Assembly: GCA_017307755.1 (NCBI GenBank)
Contig: JAFKGQ010000004.1
Location: 248,001 to 312,000, forward strand
Reading direction: 5' to 3'
Length of the DNA: 64,000 nucleotides
Source: Chitinophagaceae bacterium
Lineage (GTDB): Bacteria > Bacteroidota > Bacteroidia > Chitinophagales > Chitinophagaceae
The translations under genes and the position numbers were made by a program. How positions within the stretch are numbered: the stretch's first letter is position 1; every line of letters begins with the position of its first letter. Below the pieces are notes generated by a model. That model ran no database searches. It worked only from the letters and a program-made list of their open reading frames with translations, and was not told where the DNA came from. Shown piece by piece: positions 1-8,521 of the stretch.

Positions 1-316
1 GGGGAGCCAGGCTTGCATCATAATTATATTGGCCGGCTTTTTTAGGAGGCATTATAAAGCTGTGTTGCTCATTCAGCTTTTTGAAACAGGATGAGATGAT
101 ATCGTATACTTCATCACAGTTGCCGGAGGTTTTTAGCCTCGTCCTGGCCTCACTTGTGATATCGTCCCAACTGACATCGTTCCTGCGGTAGTAGTTTTTT
201 TTCATAAAACCCAGCGCCTCATCCAGTAGTCCGCTGGCCCTATCCGGACAAGGTTGGGCGTTCAGCAGGGAAGTGAGCAGTAAAGCGGGCAAGGTGAGTA
301 GAAGTGTGGGACGCAT
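1..316 (-). CDS. S41-family peptidase, N-terminal part (cut by window edge)
   Basis: The reading frame opens with ATG at 316 and runs off the left edge, giving about 105 residues. It starts with a Sec-type signal peptide (basic MRP, then a Leu/Ala-rich core ending near LLNAQ). The next part contains WDDITSEA and KLNEQHSFIMPP, which resemble the N-terminal helical region of C-terminal-processing (tail-specific) peptidases, where a short L-x-E/D-x-HS segment precedes the PDZ/catalytic core. The catalytic Ser/Lys region is outside the window, so activity cannot be judged. The family call is an inference from these short motifs. It is divergent from the DUF6600-type gene starting at 477, with about 160 bases of promoter region between them. 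Confidence 0.55.
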   Translation of the reverse strand, partial: MRPTLLLTLPALLLTSLLNAQPCPDRASGLLDEALGFMKKNYYRRNDVSWDDITSEARTRLKTSGNCDEVYDIISSCFKKLNEQHSFIMPPKKAGQYNYDASLAP

Positions 317-476
317 AGGCTTGTGCTTGTAACTATAAGGAAATTAAGATTAAAAACTTCCTCTTTTCCATAAAACAAAAAATTCACAAGGTTTTAACGC
401 CTTTAAGAAGTGGGGAATTTTTAACCTTCTCAGGCACCGTTATTGTATTATATGTTTTATCAATATTTCTATTAAT

Positions 477-1664
477 ATGAAAAAACACATTATAATAGCA
501 GGTATCGCAATCCTTACCACAACCCTGCCTTCCCTGGCGCCACATGCACACGCCCAGGTCAATGTGAGTTTCCAGGTATTCTACGATCAATTGAGCCCAT
601 TCGGTAACTGGGTCAGTTATCCGGATTATGGCTATGTATGGGTACCCGGGGCAGGCGCCGGGTTTAGGCCATATGGCACGCGCGGTCACTGGGTGTATAC
701 GGAGGTTGGATGGACATGGGTTTCGGATTATAGCTGGGGCTGGGCCACCTTCCACTATGGCAACTGGTTCTATGATGACGTCTATGGATGGATATGGGTA
801 CCAGGATATGAATGGGCGCCCGCATGGGTGACGTGGGGCGAATATGGAGGCAACTATTGTTGGGCGCCCATCGGCCCACGGGTAGACATCGGCGTTGCTT
901 TCAGCACTTATCGTCCGCCCGCCAGTTATTGGGTTTTCTGTCCGAGGGGGCGTATTACCAACGTGAATGTCAGCAATTATTATGTCAGGAACATACACAA
1001 TACTACTGTCATCAATAATATCACCGTCATTAATAATGCGGGCAGGGGGAATGGATATGCTTATTTCCGGGGTCCCCGGGCGGCTAATGTGGAAAGATTT
1101 ACCCATACGACCGTCAGGCCGGTGGCCATACGTTCTGCAGAAAGACCGGGAACGACAGCTGTGCGAAATGGACAACTGGCCATTTATCGTCCTTCGATAC
1201 AACGTAGTAATGCTTCAGTCCGCCCGACGCAAGTGCGGGACCTGCATGCCTTGCGACCCGTTAATAACCGTCCTGTCACGGCAGCGGTCCGGCCCGGCAA
1301 TATGCCCGGACCACAGGCCCGGCCGTCTGGTCGCCCGACGCAGCGGACTGTACAACACCCCAGTCAGTTGAACCCTGTGCAACACCCTGCTGTTCAGCCG
1401 CGACAGCCGGTGCAACATCCAGTTCGGCAGCCAGTAAACAGACCTTTTCAACAGCCAATGAGCAGACCTGTTCAGCAGCCGGCGCAACATCCTGTTCAAC
1501 AAGCGCGTCCGACGCCATTCCAACCCCATCCCGTTGAGCGGAGTCCAATGCAACAGCGCCCTAATCCAGGGGTACGACCTATGCAGCCTTCACCTCGTCC
1601 GATGCAACGCCCCGTGACCCCGCCGCCGCATCAGGACCAACCGCACCCTGAGCATCATCGTTAG
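477..1664 (+). CDS. Exported DUF6600-type protein with Trp/Tyr-rich repeats and Pro/Gln-rich tail
   Basis: A 395-residue exported protein of unknown function. Residues 1-27 are a clear signal peptide (MKKH, hydrophobic core, AHAQ). Residues about 30-150 carry repeated aromatic blocks such as YGYVWVP, GWTWVSDYSWGWATFHYGNW and YGWIWVPGYEWAPAWVTW, the pattern of DUF6600/YXWGXW-type proteins. The last 150 residues or so are a low-complexity Pro/Gln/Arg/His tail with many PVQ and QHP units, probably disordered and possibly attached to the envelope. The gene appears to stand alone. Only family and location are supported. Confidence 0.7.
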   Translation: MKKHIIIAGIAILTTTLPSLAPHAHAQVNVSFQVFYDQLSPFGNWVSYPDYGYVWVPGAGAGFRPYGTRGHWVYTEVGWTWVSDYSWGWATFHYGNWFYDDVYGWIWVPGYEWAPAWVTWGEYGGNYCWAPIGPRVDIGVAFSTYRPPASYWVFCPRGRITNVNVSNYYVRNIHNTTVINNITVINNAGRGNGYAYFRGPRAANVERFTHTTVRPVAIRSAERPGTTAVRNGQLAIYRPSIQRSNASVRPTQVRDLHALRPVNNRPVTAAVRPGNMPGPQARPSGRPTQRTVQHPSQLNPVQHPAVQPRQPVQHPVRQPVNRPFQQPMSRPVQQPAQHPVQQARPTPFQPHPVERSPMQQRPNPGVRPMQPSPRPMQRPVTPPPHQDQPHPEHHR

Positions 1665-1725
1665 TGTAAAAACCAAACCCACTTCATGAACGGATTGTTT
1701 AAATATATTTCATTATATTCGTCAC

Positions 1726-2640
1726 ATGAACCAATCACGCAGGACCTTCCTAAAAAACAGCGCTATGGCAGTTGCCGCAGCCGGCCTCTTGCCCGAGGGA
1801 ACTTTCGCAGCCCCCGCCAAAAAACGTATTTTGGGGATACAGTTATACTCTGTCAGGGAAGATATGGGAAAAGACCCCTCCGGCACACTCCGGAAGCTGG
1901 CTGACATGGGTTATAAGTACGTGGAGCATGCCAATTATGTAGACCGGAAATTTTATGGATACGGTGCAAAAGAATTTAAGAGCCTGCTGGATAGCATGGG
2001 GTTGAAAATGCTTAGCGGGCATACCCGGATGGACCCCAAGCATTGGGATGATACAAAGAAGGATTTTACCGATGCCTGGAAATGGACGGTGGAGGATGCC
2101 GCCATCGTTGGACAGCAATATGTCATCAGTCCCTGGCTGGATGAAAGCCTTCGCAAGACCTATGACGACCTGCTCCGGTACATGGACGTCTTTAACAAAT
2201 GCGGAGAGCTGTGTAAGAAGTCCGGGATGAAATTCGGTTATCACAATCATGACTTTGAGTTCAGCCAGGTGCTGAACAATCAAAAGGTATTTGATATTAT
2301 CCTTAAGCATACAGATCCCGGACTGGTGGCCCAGCAGTTGGACATGGGGAATCTATACAATGGGGGCGCTGTCGCTATTGCCATCGTTATGCAATATCCG
2401 GGAAGGTTCGAACTGATGCACGTAAAGGACGAGATCAAGGCCACCGGAGCAGGAGGTAATGAGAAATATGAAAGCACTGTCCTCGGTCAAGGCATCGTTG
2501 GCACCAGACAGGTGGCCGACCTGGGAAAGAAGTCCGGTGGTACTTATCATTTCATCATCGAACAGGAATCTTATCAGGGCAGGACGCCGCTGGACTGCGC
2601 CAAGGAGGACCTGGCCGTGATGAAGAAGTGGGGTTATTAG
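1726..2640 (+). CDS. Tat-exported sugar phosphate isomerase/epimerase-like TIM-barrel protein
   Basis: 304 residues. The N-terminus MNQSRRTFLKNSAM followed by Ala/Leu and an A-x-A-like end is a twin-arginine (Tat) signal, so the folded protein is exported. The rest matches the xylose isomerase-like TIM-barrel (AP endonuclease 2 fold). Visible elements are GIQLYSVREDM near the first strand, FGYHNHDFEF in the middle (metal-binding His region), a QLDMGN strand, ELMHVKDE and FIIEQE. Such proteins act on sugars or inositols, but the substrate cannot be read here. A strong terminator follows at 2661. Confidence 0.8.
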   Translation: MNQSRRTFLKNSAMAVAAAGLLPEGTFAAPAKKRILGIQLYSVREDMGKDPSGTLRKLADMGYKYVEHANYVDRKFYGYGAKEFKSLLDSMGLKMLSGHTRMDPKHWDDTKKDFTDAWKWTVEDAAIVGQQYVISPWLDESLRKTYDDLLRYMDVFNKCGELCKKSGMKFGYHNHDFEFSQVLNNQKVFDIILKHTDPGLVAQQLDMGNLYNGGAVAIAIVMQYPGRFELMHVKDEIKATGAGGNEKYESTVLGQGIVGTRQVADLGKKSGGTYHFIIEQESYQGRTPLDCAKEDLAVMKKWGY

Positions 2641-2660
2641 AGGCTCTGCAACGTTATTGC

Positions 2661-2692
2661 GCCGTATTTGCGTAAGTGAATACGGCTTTTTT
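2661..2692 (+). terminator. Rho-independent terminator after the TIM-barrel gene
   Basis: An 8-bp stem GCCGTATT (2661-2668) pairs with AATACGGC (2679-2686) and is followed at once by TTTTTT. It lies 20 bases after the stop at 2640. Confidence 0.85.
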
Positions 2693-2717
2693 ATTCCCCA
2701 CTGTCACATCATAAGGG

Positions 2718-3188
2718 CTACAGGTCTTTTAGTGCCTTCTCATAGTCGTATTGAAGGTCTTCGTGTAAGGTGGCTATTGCCCCGCGGACCTTTTTTAGCT
2801 GCCCCTCGTAGAGATTGGTTAGAACGGGGTGTTTGTCTATAGGGATACCGGACCGGCGGATCTTACTGAGAAAATAGGTAAGCAGTTCGACTTCCGCCTG
2901 CGGAGAGCCCGTGTACCGTATCTGACGGGTCGTAATACGAAGCACTTTCCGCAGGCTTTTCTTTGTCAGGTATATATTGGGCTTGGGGAGCTCTTCAAAA
3001 CCCAGGTCTATCTCTTTTTTTACGCTTGCAATATAGGAAGCCAGATCGGAGGCCTCGAACAAAAGATAGGTCAGCAGTTCCTTATTGTCCTTCTTGAATT
3101 TGGCCAGACGAAGGCACAGCTCTGTCAGCCTGGATGGGGAAAGAGAAGATAGTTCCTGTTTGATCTCATTGACAGTGGCCGGTTTCAT
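2718..3188 (-). CDS. Conserved hypothetical cytoplasmic protein (possibly DUF6155-like)
   Basis: 156 residues from ATG at 3188; nine further codons could be read upstream, but MKPATVNEIKQEL is the natural start. There is no signal peptide or membrane segment. The protein is mostly helical and charged: an N-terminal SLSPSRLTELCLRLAKFKKDNKELLTYLLFE-type segment, a basic centre (KKSLRKVLRITTRQIRY) and a C-terminal coiled stretch ending in DYEKALKDL. The pattern recalls small Bacteroidota proteins of unknown function (perhaps DUF6155), but no function is supported. It is divergent from the thiolase gene, with about 90 bases between. Confidence 0.6.
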   Translation of the reverse strand: MKPATVNEIKQELSSLSPSRLTELCLRLAKFKKDNKELLTYLLFEASDLASYIASVKKEIDLGFEELPKPNIYLTKKSLRKVLRITTRQIRYTGSPQAEVELLTYFLSKIRRSGIPIDKHPVLTNLYEGQLKKVRGAIATLHEDLQYDYEKALKDL

Positions 3189-3277
3189 ACAGGGAAAATA
3201 GGAAAGTTTTTGCAAAAGATTATGCTAACAACCGTTAGTATTATTTATCTTTATACCCAAATTTTGAAAAGCATATC

Positions 3278-4465
3278 ATGAATAAAGAAGTTGTCATCAT
3301 AGCTGCTGTACGTACGCCCATCGGGGCCTTTGGAGGGAGCCTGAAAGATCTTTCCGCCACCCGTCTGGGCGCTATTGCCATCAAGGGGGCCCTGGAGAAG
3401 GCTGGCGTGCGGGGGGACCAGGTGCAGGAAGTGCTGATGGGATGCGTCCTGCAGGCCAATCTGGGACAGGCGCCTGCCAGACAGGCGGCAAAAGGAGCCG
3501 GGTTGCCCAACGAGGTCGTTTGTACTACCGTCAATAAAGTATGCGCCAGCGGTATGAAGTCCATTGCCTTGGGAGCCCAGTCCATCTTACTGGGAGATGC
3601 CGATATTGTCGTCGCAGGCGGGATGGAAAGCATGAGCAATATTCCTTTTTATGTGGAAAGTATGCGATGGGGCAATAAATATGGCGATAGCAAGCTTATT
3701 GACGGCCTGGCTAAGGACGGGTTAACGGACGCTTATGATGGAAAAGCCATGGGTAATGCGGCGGAACTTTGCGCTTCTACCTGTGGCATCAGCCGTGAAG
3801 AACAGGATGCCTTCGCCATACAAAGCTATCAACGGTCGCAGGCTGCCTGGGCTGGTGGTAAATTCACAGATGAGGTTATTCCGGTGGAGATACCTCAACG
3901 AAAAGGCGATCCGCAGATATTCGCCAGGGACGAAGAGCCTTTTAATGTAAAGTTCGATAAGATAAAAGAATTAAAGCCTTCCTTTCAAAAGGATGGTACA
4001 GTGACGGCTGCCAATGCTTCTACCTTAAATGATGGAGCGGCTGCTCTCGTATTGATGAGCGGTGAGAAAGCGGCTGCCCTTGGGTTGAAACCACTGGCCA
4101 GGATACTTTCCTTTGCCGATGCGGAACAGGCGCCGGAGTGGTTTACGACCACGCCTGCCATTGCTGTACCCAAGGCGGTTGCGAAAGCGGGATTGAAAAT
4201 GGAAGACGTCGATTATTGGGAGTTGAATGAGGCTTTTTCCGTGGTGGGCATCGAGAATACAAGACGGATGCAATTGGATCCTGCCCGGGTGAACGTCCAT
4301 GGCGGAGCGGTATCCATCGGTCATCCGCTGGGCGCAAGCGGGGCTCGGATCATTACTACGTTGATCCACATTCTCAGCCAAAACAAAGCAAGATATGGAG
4401 CTGCTGGCATCTGCAATGGGGGAGGAGGAGCTTCTGCGATGGTCATCGAAAACCTGCAGAAATGA
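3278..4465 (+). CDS. Acetyl-CoA C-acetyltransferase (thiolase)
   Basis: 395 residues, the standard length for a type II thiolase that interconverts two acetyl-CoA with acetoacetyl-CoA. Seen directly: the N-terminal VVIIAAVRTPIGAFGG, the nucleophilic cysteine in NKVCASGMKS (Cys89), the C-terminal GHPLGASGARI with the active-site His, and CNGGGGAS with the second catalytic Cys. The members PhaA, AtoB and PcaF cannot be told apart from these motifs, so no symbol is given. No partner gene for beta-oxidation or polyhydroxyalkanoate synthesis adjoins it. Confidence 0.95.
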   Translation: MNKEVVIIAAVRTPIGAFGGSLKDLSATRLGAIAIKGALEKAGVRGDQVQEVLMGCVLQANLGQAPARQAAKGAGLPNEVVCTTVNKVCASGMKSIALGAQSILLGDADIVVAGGMESMSNIPFYVESMRWGNKYGDSKLIDGLAKDGLTDAYDGKAMGNAAELCASTCGISREEQDAFAIQSYQRSQAAWAGGKFTDEVIPVEIPQRKGDPQIFARDEEPFNVKFDKIKELKPSFQKDGTVTAANASTLNDGAAALVLMSGEKAAALGLKPLARILSFADAEQAPEWFTTTPAIAVPKAVAKAGLKMEDVDYWELNEAFSVVGIENTRRMQLDPARVNVHGGAVSIGHPLGASGARIITTLIHILSQNKARYGAAGICNGGGGASAMVIENLQK

Positions 4466-4581
4466 GCCATTAACTTCTGATTAACCTGTTTACAGCCTGT
4501 AGAGGAATATTTTCTTAAACTTCCGGAGCGTTTATAGATCTATTGCAGGTCAATTTGATCGTTAAACTTAAAATCACAAAC

Positions 4582-5022
4582 ATGAAAACCCGGAATGTAT
4601 GCTATTTGCTTGCTGCTCTATGTTTATCCATTTCTCTTTATGCCAGCCCAAACAGGGGAGATCATCCTTATTATCTTCATGCACTGTCCGACCTGCGGGC
4701 GGCTCGATGGATGATCGAACATCGTCCCGGCAACTGGCAACAGACTGTTGACGAAGTGGAGGCGGTTCGTCGCATTGATGCGGCCATTGGGGAGATAAAG
4801 AAGGCTTCTGTCGAAGATGGTAAGAACCTGGAAGACCATCCGCCCGTGGACGAGCGACCGGACCATCCCGGGCGTCTGCATGCTGCACTTGATTTTTTAC
4901 GTAAGGCCAGACAGGACATCAGCCATGACGAAGACAACCAATTTGCGCAGGGGCTGCAAGGCAGGGCATATGGTCATATCGACGGGGCCATTGCTGCGGT
5001 AAAAAAGGCAATCCATTCCTGA
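4582..5022 (+). CDS. Small exported helical protein, unknown function
   Basis: 146 residues from the ATG at 4582; an upstream in-frame start at 4543 would only add residues before an evident signal peptide (MKTRN, hydrophobic LLAALCLSISLYA). The mature part is helical and His/Asp/Arg-rich, with two similar repeats: HALSDLRAARWMIEHRPG...RIDAAIGEIKKA and AALDFLRKARQDISHDED...HIDGAIAAVKKA. This looks like an internal duplication of a two-helix unit. No enzyme motif is visible. It ends just before a strong bidirectional terminator. Confidence 0.65.
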   Translation: MKTRNVCYLLAALCLSISLYASPNRGDHPYYLHALSDLRAARWMIEHRPGNWQQTVDEVEAVRRIDAAIGEIKKASVEDGKNLEDHPPVDERPDHPGRLHAALDFLRKARQDISHDEDNQFAQGLQGRAYGHIDGAIAAVKKAIHS

Positions 5023-5041
5023 TGAGGGATAGGAGATAAGT

Positions 5042-5087
5042 AAACAGATGTTGGCTTAACTTTTTCTCTGGGAGCCAACATCTGTTT
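5042..5087. terminator. Bidirectional terminator between convergent genes
   Basis: A perfect 15-bp stem (5042-5056 with 5073-5087) has A-rich and T-rich flanks on both sides. It ends the plus-strand gene stopping at 5022 and the minus-strand XRE gene, whose stop codon (5087-5089) overlaps the stem by one base. Confidence 0.9.
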
Positions 5088-5485
5088 TATTTGCCCTTCA
5101 ATTTTGTACTGAGCAGATCGATCTGCTGTTGCATCTTGTCCAGCCTGCCCAGGATGTAAGTGAAGTTTGTATCTTCCGGCTCTTTTACCACTGACATCTC
5201 TGCTGACTGGTGATCATATTCTTTTATGACGGAATTTTTTTTATCATCTTTTCCCGCGTTGCCTATTTCCCAGTTTGTAAGGGAAAGGTCTACTTTAAGA
5301 AGAATATCCACAGGTGTACCAAAATAATTGCTAAGTAATAAAAGCTCCTCTACATTGGGCTCGCTGACGCCATTCTCCCAATTGCCAATAGTAGTCTGCC
5401 CTTTTCCCATCATATCTGCAAGCTCAGACTGCGTTTGGGAGAATTTCTTTCTCAGATGCCGGATGTTTTTACCTAGAAAATTCAT
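5087..5485 (-). CDS. XRE-family helix-turn-helix regulator with C-terminal coiled coil
   Basis: 132 residues. Residues about 6-60 form a Cro/CI-type HTH (IRHLRKKFSQTQSELADMMG, then GQTTIGNWENGVSEP, then LLLLSNYFGTPVDILL), a DNA-binding domain. An acidic linker and a C-terminal heptad-like segment (LGRLDKMQQQIDLLSTKLK) suggest dimerisation. It is divergent from the nucleotidyltransferase-like/HEPN gene, with 76 bases between the starts, so it may regulate that gene and itself; this is inference from position. Confidence 0.85.
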   Translation of the reverse strand: MNFLGKNIRHLRKKFSQTQSELADMMGKGQTTIGNWENGVSEPNVEELLLLSNYFGTPVDILLKVDLSLTNWEIGNAGKDDKKNSVIKEYDHQSAEMSVVKEPEDTNFTYILGRLDKMQQQIDLLSTKLKGK

Positions 5486-5561
5486 ATTTTAAGCGTGTTA
5501 CTAAATTTGTTGGTATTAGCAGGTTTTTTGTATATTTGAAGATAAGCAAAAAAATTGATCT

Positions 5562-6467
5562 ATGCGTACCAATATGGACTCTTTGCCTGCTGTGGACCGT
5601 CGTCAGCTGCAGGCGCTTGTCAGGGTGATCATAAAGGCGGTCCGTCCCGAAAAAATCATTCTTTATGGTTTTTATGGCGCCGGTAGTCCCGATGGCGGGT
5701 CTGCTGACGGCCCCCATGACCCCATTTTACCCAAAGGTTACGATCTGTTGGTAGTCACCCGCCGGGGGGATCACCGCTATGACCATGAGATACAGGATGT
5801 CACCGAGAACAGATGCAGGGTACATGCTGCTGTCACGGTGTTGGTCCATGATATAGACCATGTGAATCAACGCCTTTCGGAAGGCCAGTATTTCTTTTCT
5901 CTCATGAGCCGGGAGGCTTTTCTGCTGTATGACGCCGGAGGCGTTCCGCTTCGCGAAGCCGCCCCTCCCGACCTTGTCAGCATCCGGCTCACAGCTCAAA
6001 AGGATTTTGAGAGATGGAGCCGGCAGGCCCATGCTTTTTTTAACAGTGCTCTTTTCAATGTACAGCAGCAGGAGCCCAGATTGGCTGTTTTTCTCCTTCA
6101 CCAGGCGGCAGAACACATCTACCAGGCCATTCTGCTGGCCTTTATGGGCTACAAACCCTGCACGCATAATTTGGATAAGCTCAGGCGTTACACCCATCGC
6201 TTTTCCGTAGAGCTGGCCTTTCTCTTCCCCCGCGATGGCGCCGGAGAAGATCGTCTTTTCAAGCTACTACTTCAGAGCTATGTGGATGCCCGTTATAAAG
6301 AAGACTACCACATTACAGAAAATGAGTTACAACAATTGACTCAACGTATAGACAAACTCTTGTCCATAGCCGATCGTATTTGCCACAACAGGTTTATTAG
6401 CCTGGAGAAAATGGCGGCGGCATCCGCCGGTAGGCGGACTCAGGAAGGCGCTCGCGCGGGAGGATAA
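5562..6467 (+). CDS. Fused nucleotidyltransferase-like and HEPN domain protein
   Basis: 301 residues. The first 95 or so resemble a minimal nucleotidyltransferase (KIILYGFYGAGSPDG, then YDLLVVTR), but the usual G-S and D-x-D catalytic pattern is degenerate: only one Asp of the pair is clear. Residues about 145-290 match a HEPN domain, with AVFLLHQAAEHIYQAILL and the R-x5-H motif R244...H250 (RYKEDYH), the signature of HEPN ribonucleases. MNT and HEPN are usually two genes of a toxin-antitoxin pair; here they are one chain beside an XRE regulator. Toxin activity is possible but not shown. The gene ends in a terminator inside the end of the Rrf2 gene. Confidence 0.75.
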   Translation: MRTNMDSLPAVDRRQLQALVRVIIKAVRPEKIILYGFYGAGSPDGGSADGPHDPILPKGYDLLVVTRRGDHRYDHEIQDVTENRCRVHAAVTVLVHDIDHVNQRLSEGQYFFSLMSREAFLLYDAGGVPLREAAPPDLVSIRLTAQKDFERWSRQAHAFFNSALFNVQQQEPRLAVFLLHQAAEHIYQAILLAFMGYKPCTHNLDKLRRYTHRFSVELAFLFPRDGAGEDRLFKLLLQSYVDARYKEDYHITENELQQLTQRIDKLLSIADRICHNRFISLEKMAAASAGRRTQEGARAGG

Positions 6468-6483
6468 CAGGATAGGTTTAATG

Positions 6484-6530
6484 GACGATTGCGTTTCAAC
6501 GTTTGGCAAGATCCGCAATCGTCTTTTTTT
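6484..6530 (+). terminator. Terminator of the HEPN gene, overlapping the 3' end of the Rrf2 gene
   Basis: GACGATTGCG (6484-6493) pairs perfectly with CGCAATCGTC (6514-6523), followed by seven T. The right arm lies inside the last codons of the convergent gene that stops at 6496. Confidence 0.8.
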
Positions 6531-6906
6531 CCAGTATCTTCAGGTTAGCGTCGCGCACCTGGGACATGACGATGTGAAGACCGCAATGATTTTGATCGCA
6601 GTTCTTACATCGTTCATAAAAATAAAGACTGACACAGGGTAACAGGGAGATAGGCCCATCCAGCAGTCGCATGATCTGCGCCAGCGGGACATCTTTGGGG
6701 TTTTTTGCAAAGAAGTAGCCTCCACCCTTACCCTTTTTGCTTTCCAATATGCCGGCATTCTTTAGCTCCAGCAGGATGTTCTCCAGGAACTTCAGCGGGA
6801 TCTTCTTCTTCTTGGCGATCTCTGCGATCAGCACTGGCTCATCTTTTCCCTTTTCTGCCAGGTACATCAGCGCCTGGAAAGCATATTGAGTTTTCTTCGA
6901 CAGCAT
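6496..6906 (-). CDS. Rrf2-family transcriptional regulator with four clustered cysteines
   Basis: 136 residues with the Rrf2 winged-helix start (MLSKKTQYAFQALMYLAEKG), recognition region (IPLKFLENILLELKNAGILESKKGKGGGY) and typical LLDGPI segment. A cysteine cluster, C91, C100, C103 and C108, resembles the Fe-S or redox-sensing loop of IscR/RsrR-type members. Rrf2 proteins regulate Fe-S assembly, cysteine/sulfur metabolism or nitric-oxide response. It lies 59 bases downstream of dapB on the same strand. It is one candidate for the sulfur-operon palindromes found at 27-38 kb, but nothing in the sequence links them directly. Confidence 0.9.
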   Translation of the reverse strand: MLSKKTQYAFQALMYLAEKGKDEPVLIAEIAKKKKIPLKFLENILLELKNAGILESKKGKGGGYFFAKNPKDVPLAQIMRLLDGPISLLPCVSLYFYERCKNCDQNHCGLHIVMSQVRDANLKILEKKTIADLAKR

Positions 6907-6965
6907 TTTTTATCCTTGTTTTGTAGTAGGGCTAAAGATGGCGCAGCCATCCTGGCCGAGATTTT

Positions 6966-7685
6966 CTAAAATCCTAATACATCTTTCATCTGAAATATCC
7001 CTTTTTTACTCCGTATATATTCCGCCGCCAGTACAGCCCCGGTGGCAAAGCCCTTTCGATTGTGCGCCGTGTGGATGATCTCTATATCATCGATGGCCGA
7101 ATGATATTTCACCAAATGTGTCCCGGGCGCCGGGTCTGTCCGCTGGCTGAGGATGGTCAATTCGTCTAAGTTATCACTTATATGATTTACCCATCTTTTT
7201 TTTCGGGGTATTTTTCCCTGGATCTGTTCGGCCAGGGTAATAGCCGTACCGCTGGGGGCATCCTTTTTTTCCGTATGATGGATCTCCGTTATCCGGACAT
7301 CATAGTCGGGGTGGGGGGCCATCAACTCCGCCAGCCGCCGGTTGACCTCGAAAAAGATATTTACGCCTACGCTGAAGTTACTCGCATATAAAAAAGTCCC
7401 TCCGGCTTGTAGACAATACCCCTTTACTTGTTCGAAGTGTTCGTCCAGCCAGCCTGTGGAGCCGGAAACCACCGGCACTCCCGCTTTGAGGCATAACATA
7501 ATATTCCCGTATGCACTCTCGGGCCCGGTGAATTCGATGACGACATCTGCCTTCCGTACGTTTTCTTCCGTATTGTCTTCCAGGTTGTCTATCGATGTCT
7601 TTAAAACTATGCTATGCCCCCTTTCCAATGCTATCTCTTCAATGGCCCTACCCATTTTACCGTAACCTAGTAACGCGATATTCAT
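6966..7685 (-). CDS. dapB: 4-hydroxy-tetrahydrodipicolinate reductase
   Basis: 239 residues; reduces the dihydrodipicolinate-pathway intermediate with NAD(P)H during lysine and meso-diaminopimelate synthesis in the cytoplasm. Visible are the Rossmann motif MNIALLGYGKMGRAIEE, EFTGPESA, SGSTGW and the catalytic segment EIHHTEKKDAPSGTA (His136, Lys140 by alignment with the known His/Lys pair). It is the last member of the minus-strand group parA-parB-DUF5683-dapB, an arrangement seen in other Bacteroidota. Confidence 0.96.
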   Translation of the reverse strand: MNIALLGYGKMGRAIEEIALERGHSIVLKTSIDNLEDNTEENVRKADVVIEFTGPESAYGNIMLCLKAGVPVVSGSTGWLDEHFEQVKGYCLQAGGTFLYASNFSVGVNIFFEVNRRLAELMAPHPDYDVRITEIHHTEKKDAPSGTAITLAEQIQGKIPRKKRWVNHISDNLDELTILSQRTDPAPGTHLVKYHSAIDDIEIIHTAHNRKGFATGAVLAAEYIRSKKGIFQMKDVLGF

Positions 7686-7734
7686 GTTGCTGAAAAAATT
7701 TTGCCAAACCTACATTAAAATGTGCATACTGCCA

Positions 7735-8487
7735 TCACGGCAGTGGAATCGGCTTATATCTTGCCTTATGGAGATCGAATGCGAGTCCGATACCTGCCGG
7801 ACTGGCGGAACCGGGTAACAATGGGTTGCCCCGGGACCCCGATCCATCCCGTAGGTGCAGGCTCAGCTCGGGGCTGATGTCGAAATTCATCAGATGTGCG
7901 TCCACCGTGGCGTCTACTATCTGCAGACCCCAGAAGAGCAGAAGAAAGATGACAGAATAATCCTGGTCTTTCCGGAACTCGTTGCGGTAAGTACGGATAC
8001 TGGCATCATCCTTGGTCGTAACAAACACTTTTAATTTGGGATCCACCCTATTAAGGCTGTCCTGGGTAGGGTTGGGGCTGAGGACAACAGCCAGCGCATA
8101 TTGACACTTCTTGTACCAGTCCCTGTTATAGAAGTAAGTATAGACAGGAATGCCTACAGCCGCGTATACCAGGGGCAGCTTCCAGTACTTCCTGTTGTAT
8201 ATCTGCCCAAGACCGGGACAAAAGGTGGAGTATAACGTGGCTTTATGAGGGTCATGTTTTTTTTTGACGGTAGTGACCGAATCGGTCTTCGCGGAGTGTT
8301 TTCCGGAATGTTTCCTGCCTCGTAAAGAATCCGCATTTGGCGGAAGCGTATCCAACACCTGCTCACCCAGCACCACCTTGCCTTTAATATAAGGAGGAGG
8401 TATTGTATCTTTCTTCTCCTGGCCATAGCAAATGCCTTGCAGCCATACCAGGACACAGACCATAAGTACATACCTGACCGTCTTCAT
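7735..8487 (-). CDS. DUF5683 domain membrane/envelope protein
   Basis: 250 residues from ATG at 8487, which begins a signal peptide (MKTVRYVLMVCVLVWLQGICYGQ). A GTG at 8517 is an alternative start but would add residues before the signal. A charged, Lys/His-rich linker is followed by the DUF5683 core: HKATLYSTFCPGLGQIYNRKYWKLP, a hydrophobic helix and FLLLFWGLQIVDATVDAHL, which make likely membrane segments. The Pro/Gly-rich PGLGQIYN motif is shared with TM2-like domains. Function is unknown. It lies 34 bases after parB. Confidence 0.8.
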   Translation of the reverse strand: MKTVRYVLMVCVLVWLQGICYGQEKKDTIPPPYIKGKVVLGEQVLDTLPPNADSLRGRKHSGKHSAKTDSVTTVKKKHDPHKATLYSTFCPGLGQIYNRKYWKLPLVYAAVGIPVYTYFYNRDWYKKCQYALAVVLSPNPTQDSLNRVDPKLKVFVTTKDDASIRTYRNEFRKDQDYSVIFLLLFWGLQIVDATVDAHLMNFDISPELSLHLRDGSGSRGNPLLPGSASPAGIGLAFDLHKARYKPIPLP

Positions 8488-8521
8488 TCGTGGGATGCTT
8501 ATATAGTTCGCAGGCACCTTA

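Noticed and set aside
384..1202. Open frame of 272 codons opposite the DUF6600-type gene
   Set aside because: Pro/Ile-rich mirror of the Trp/Tyr/Gly-rich repeats; the plus frame has a signal peptide and family repeats.
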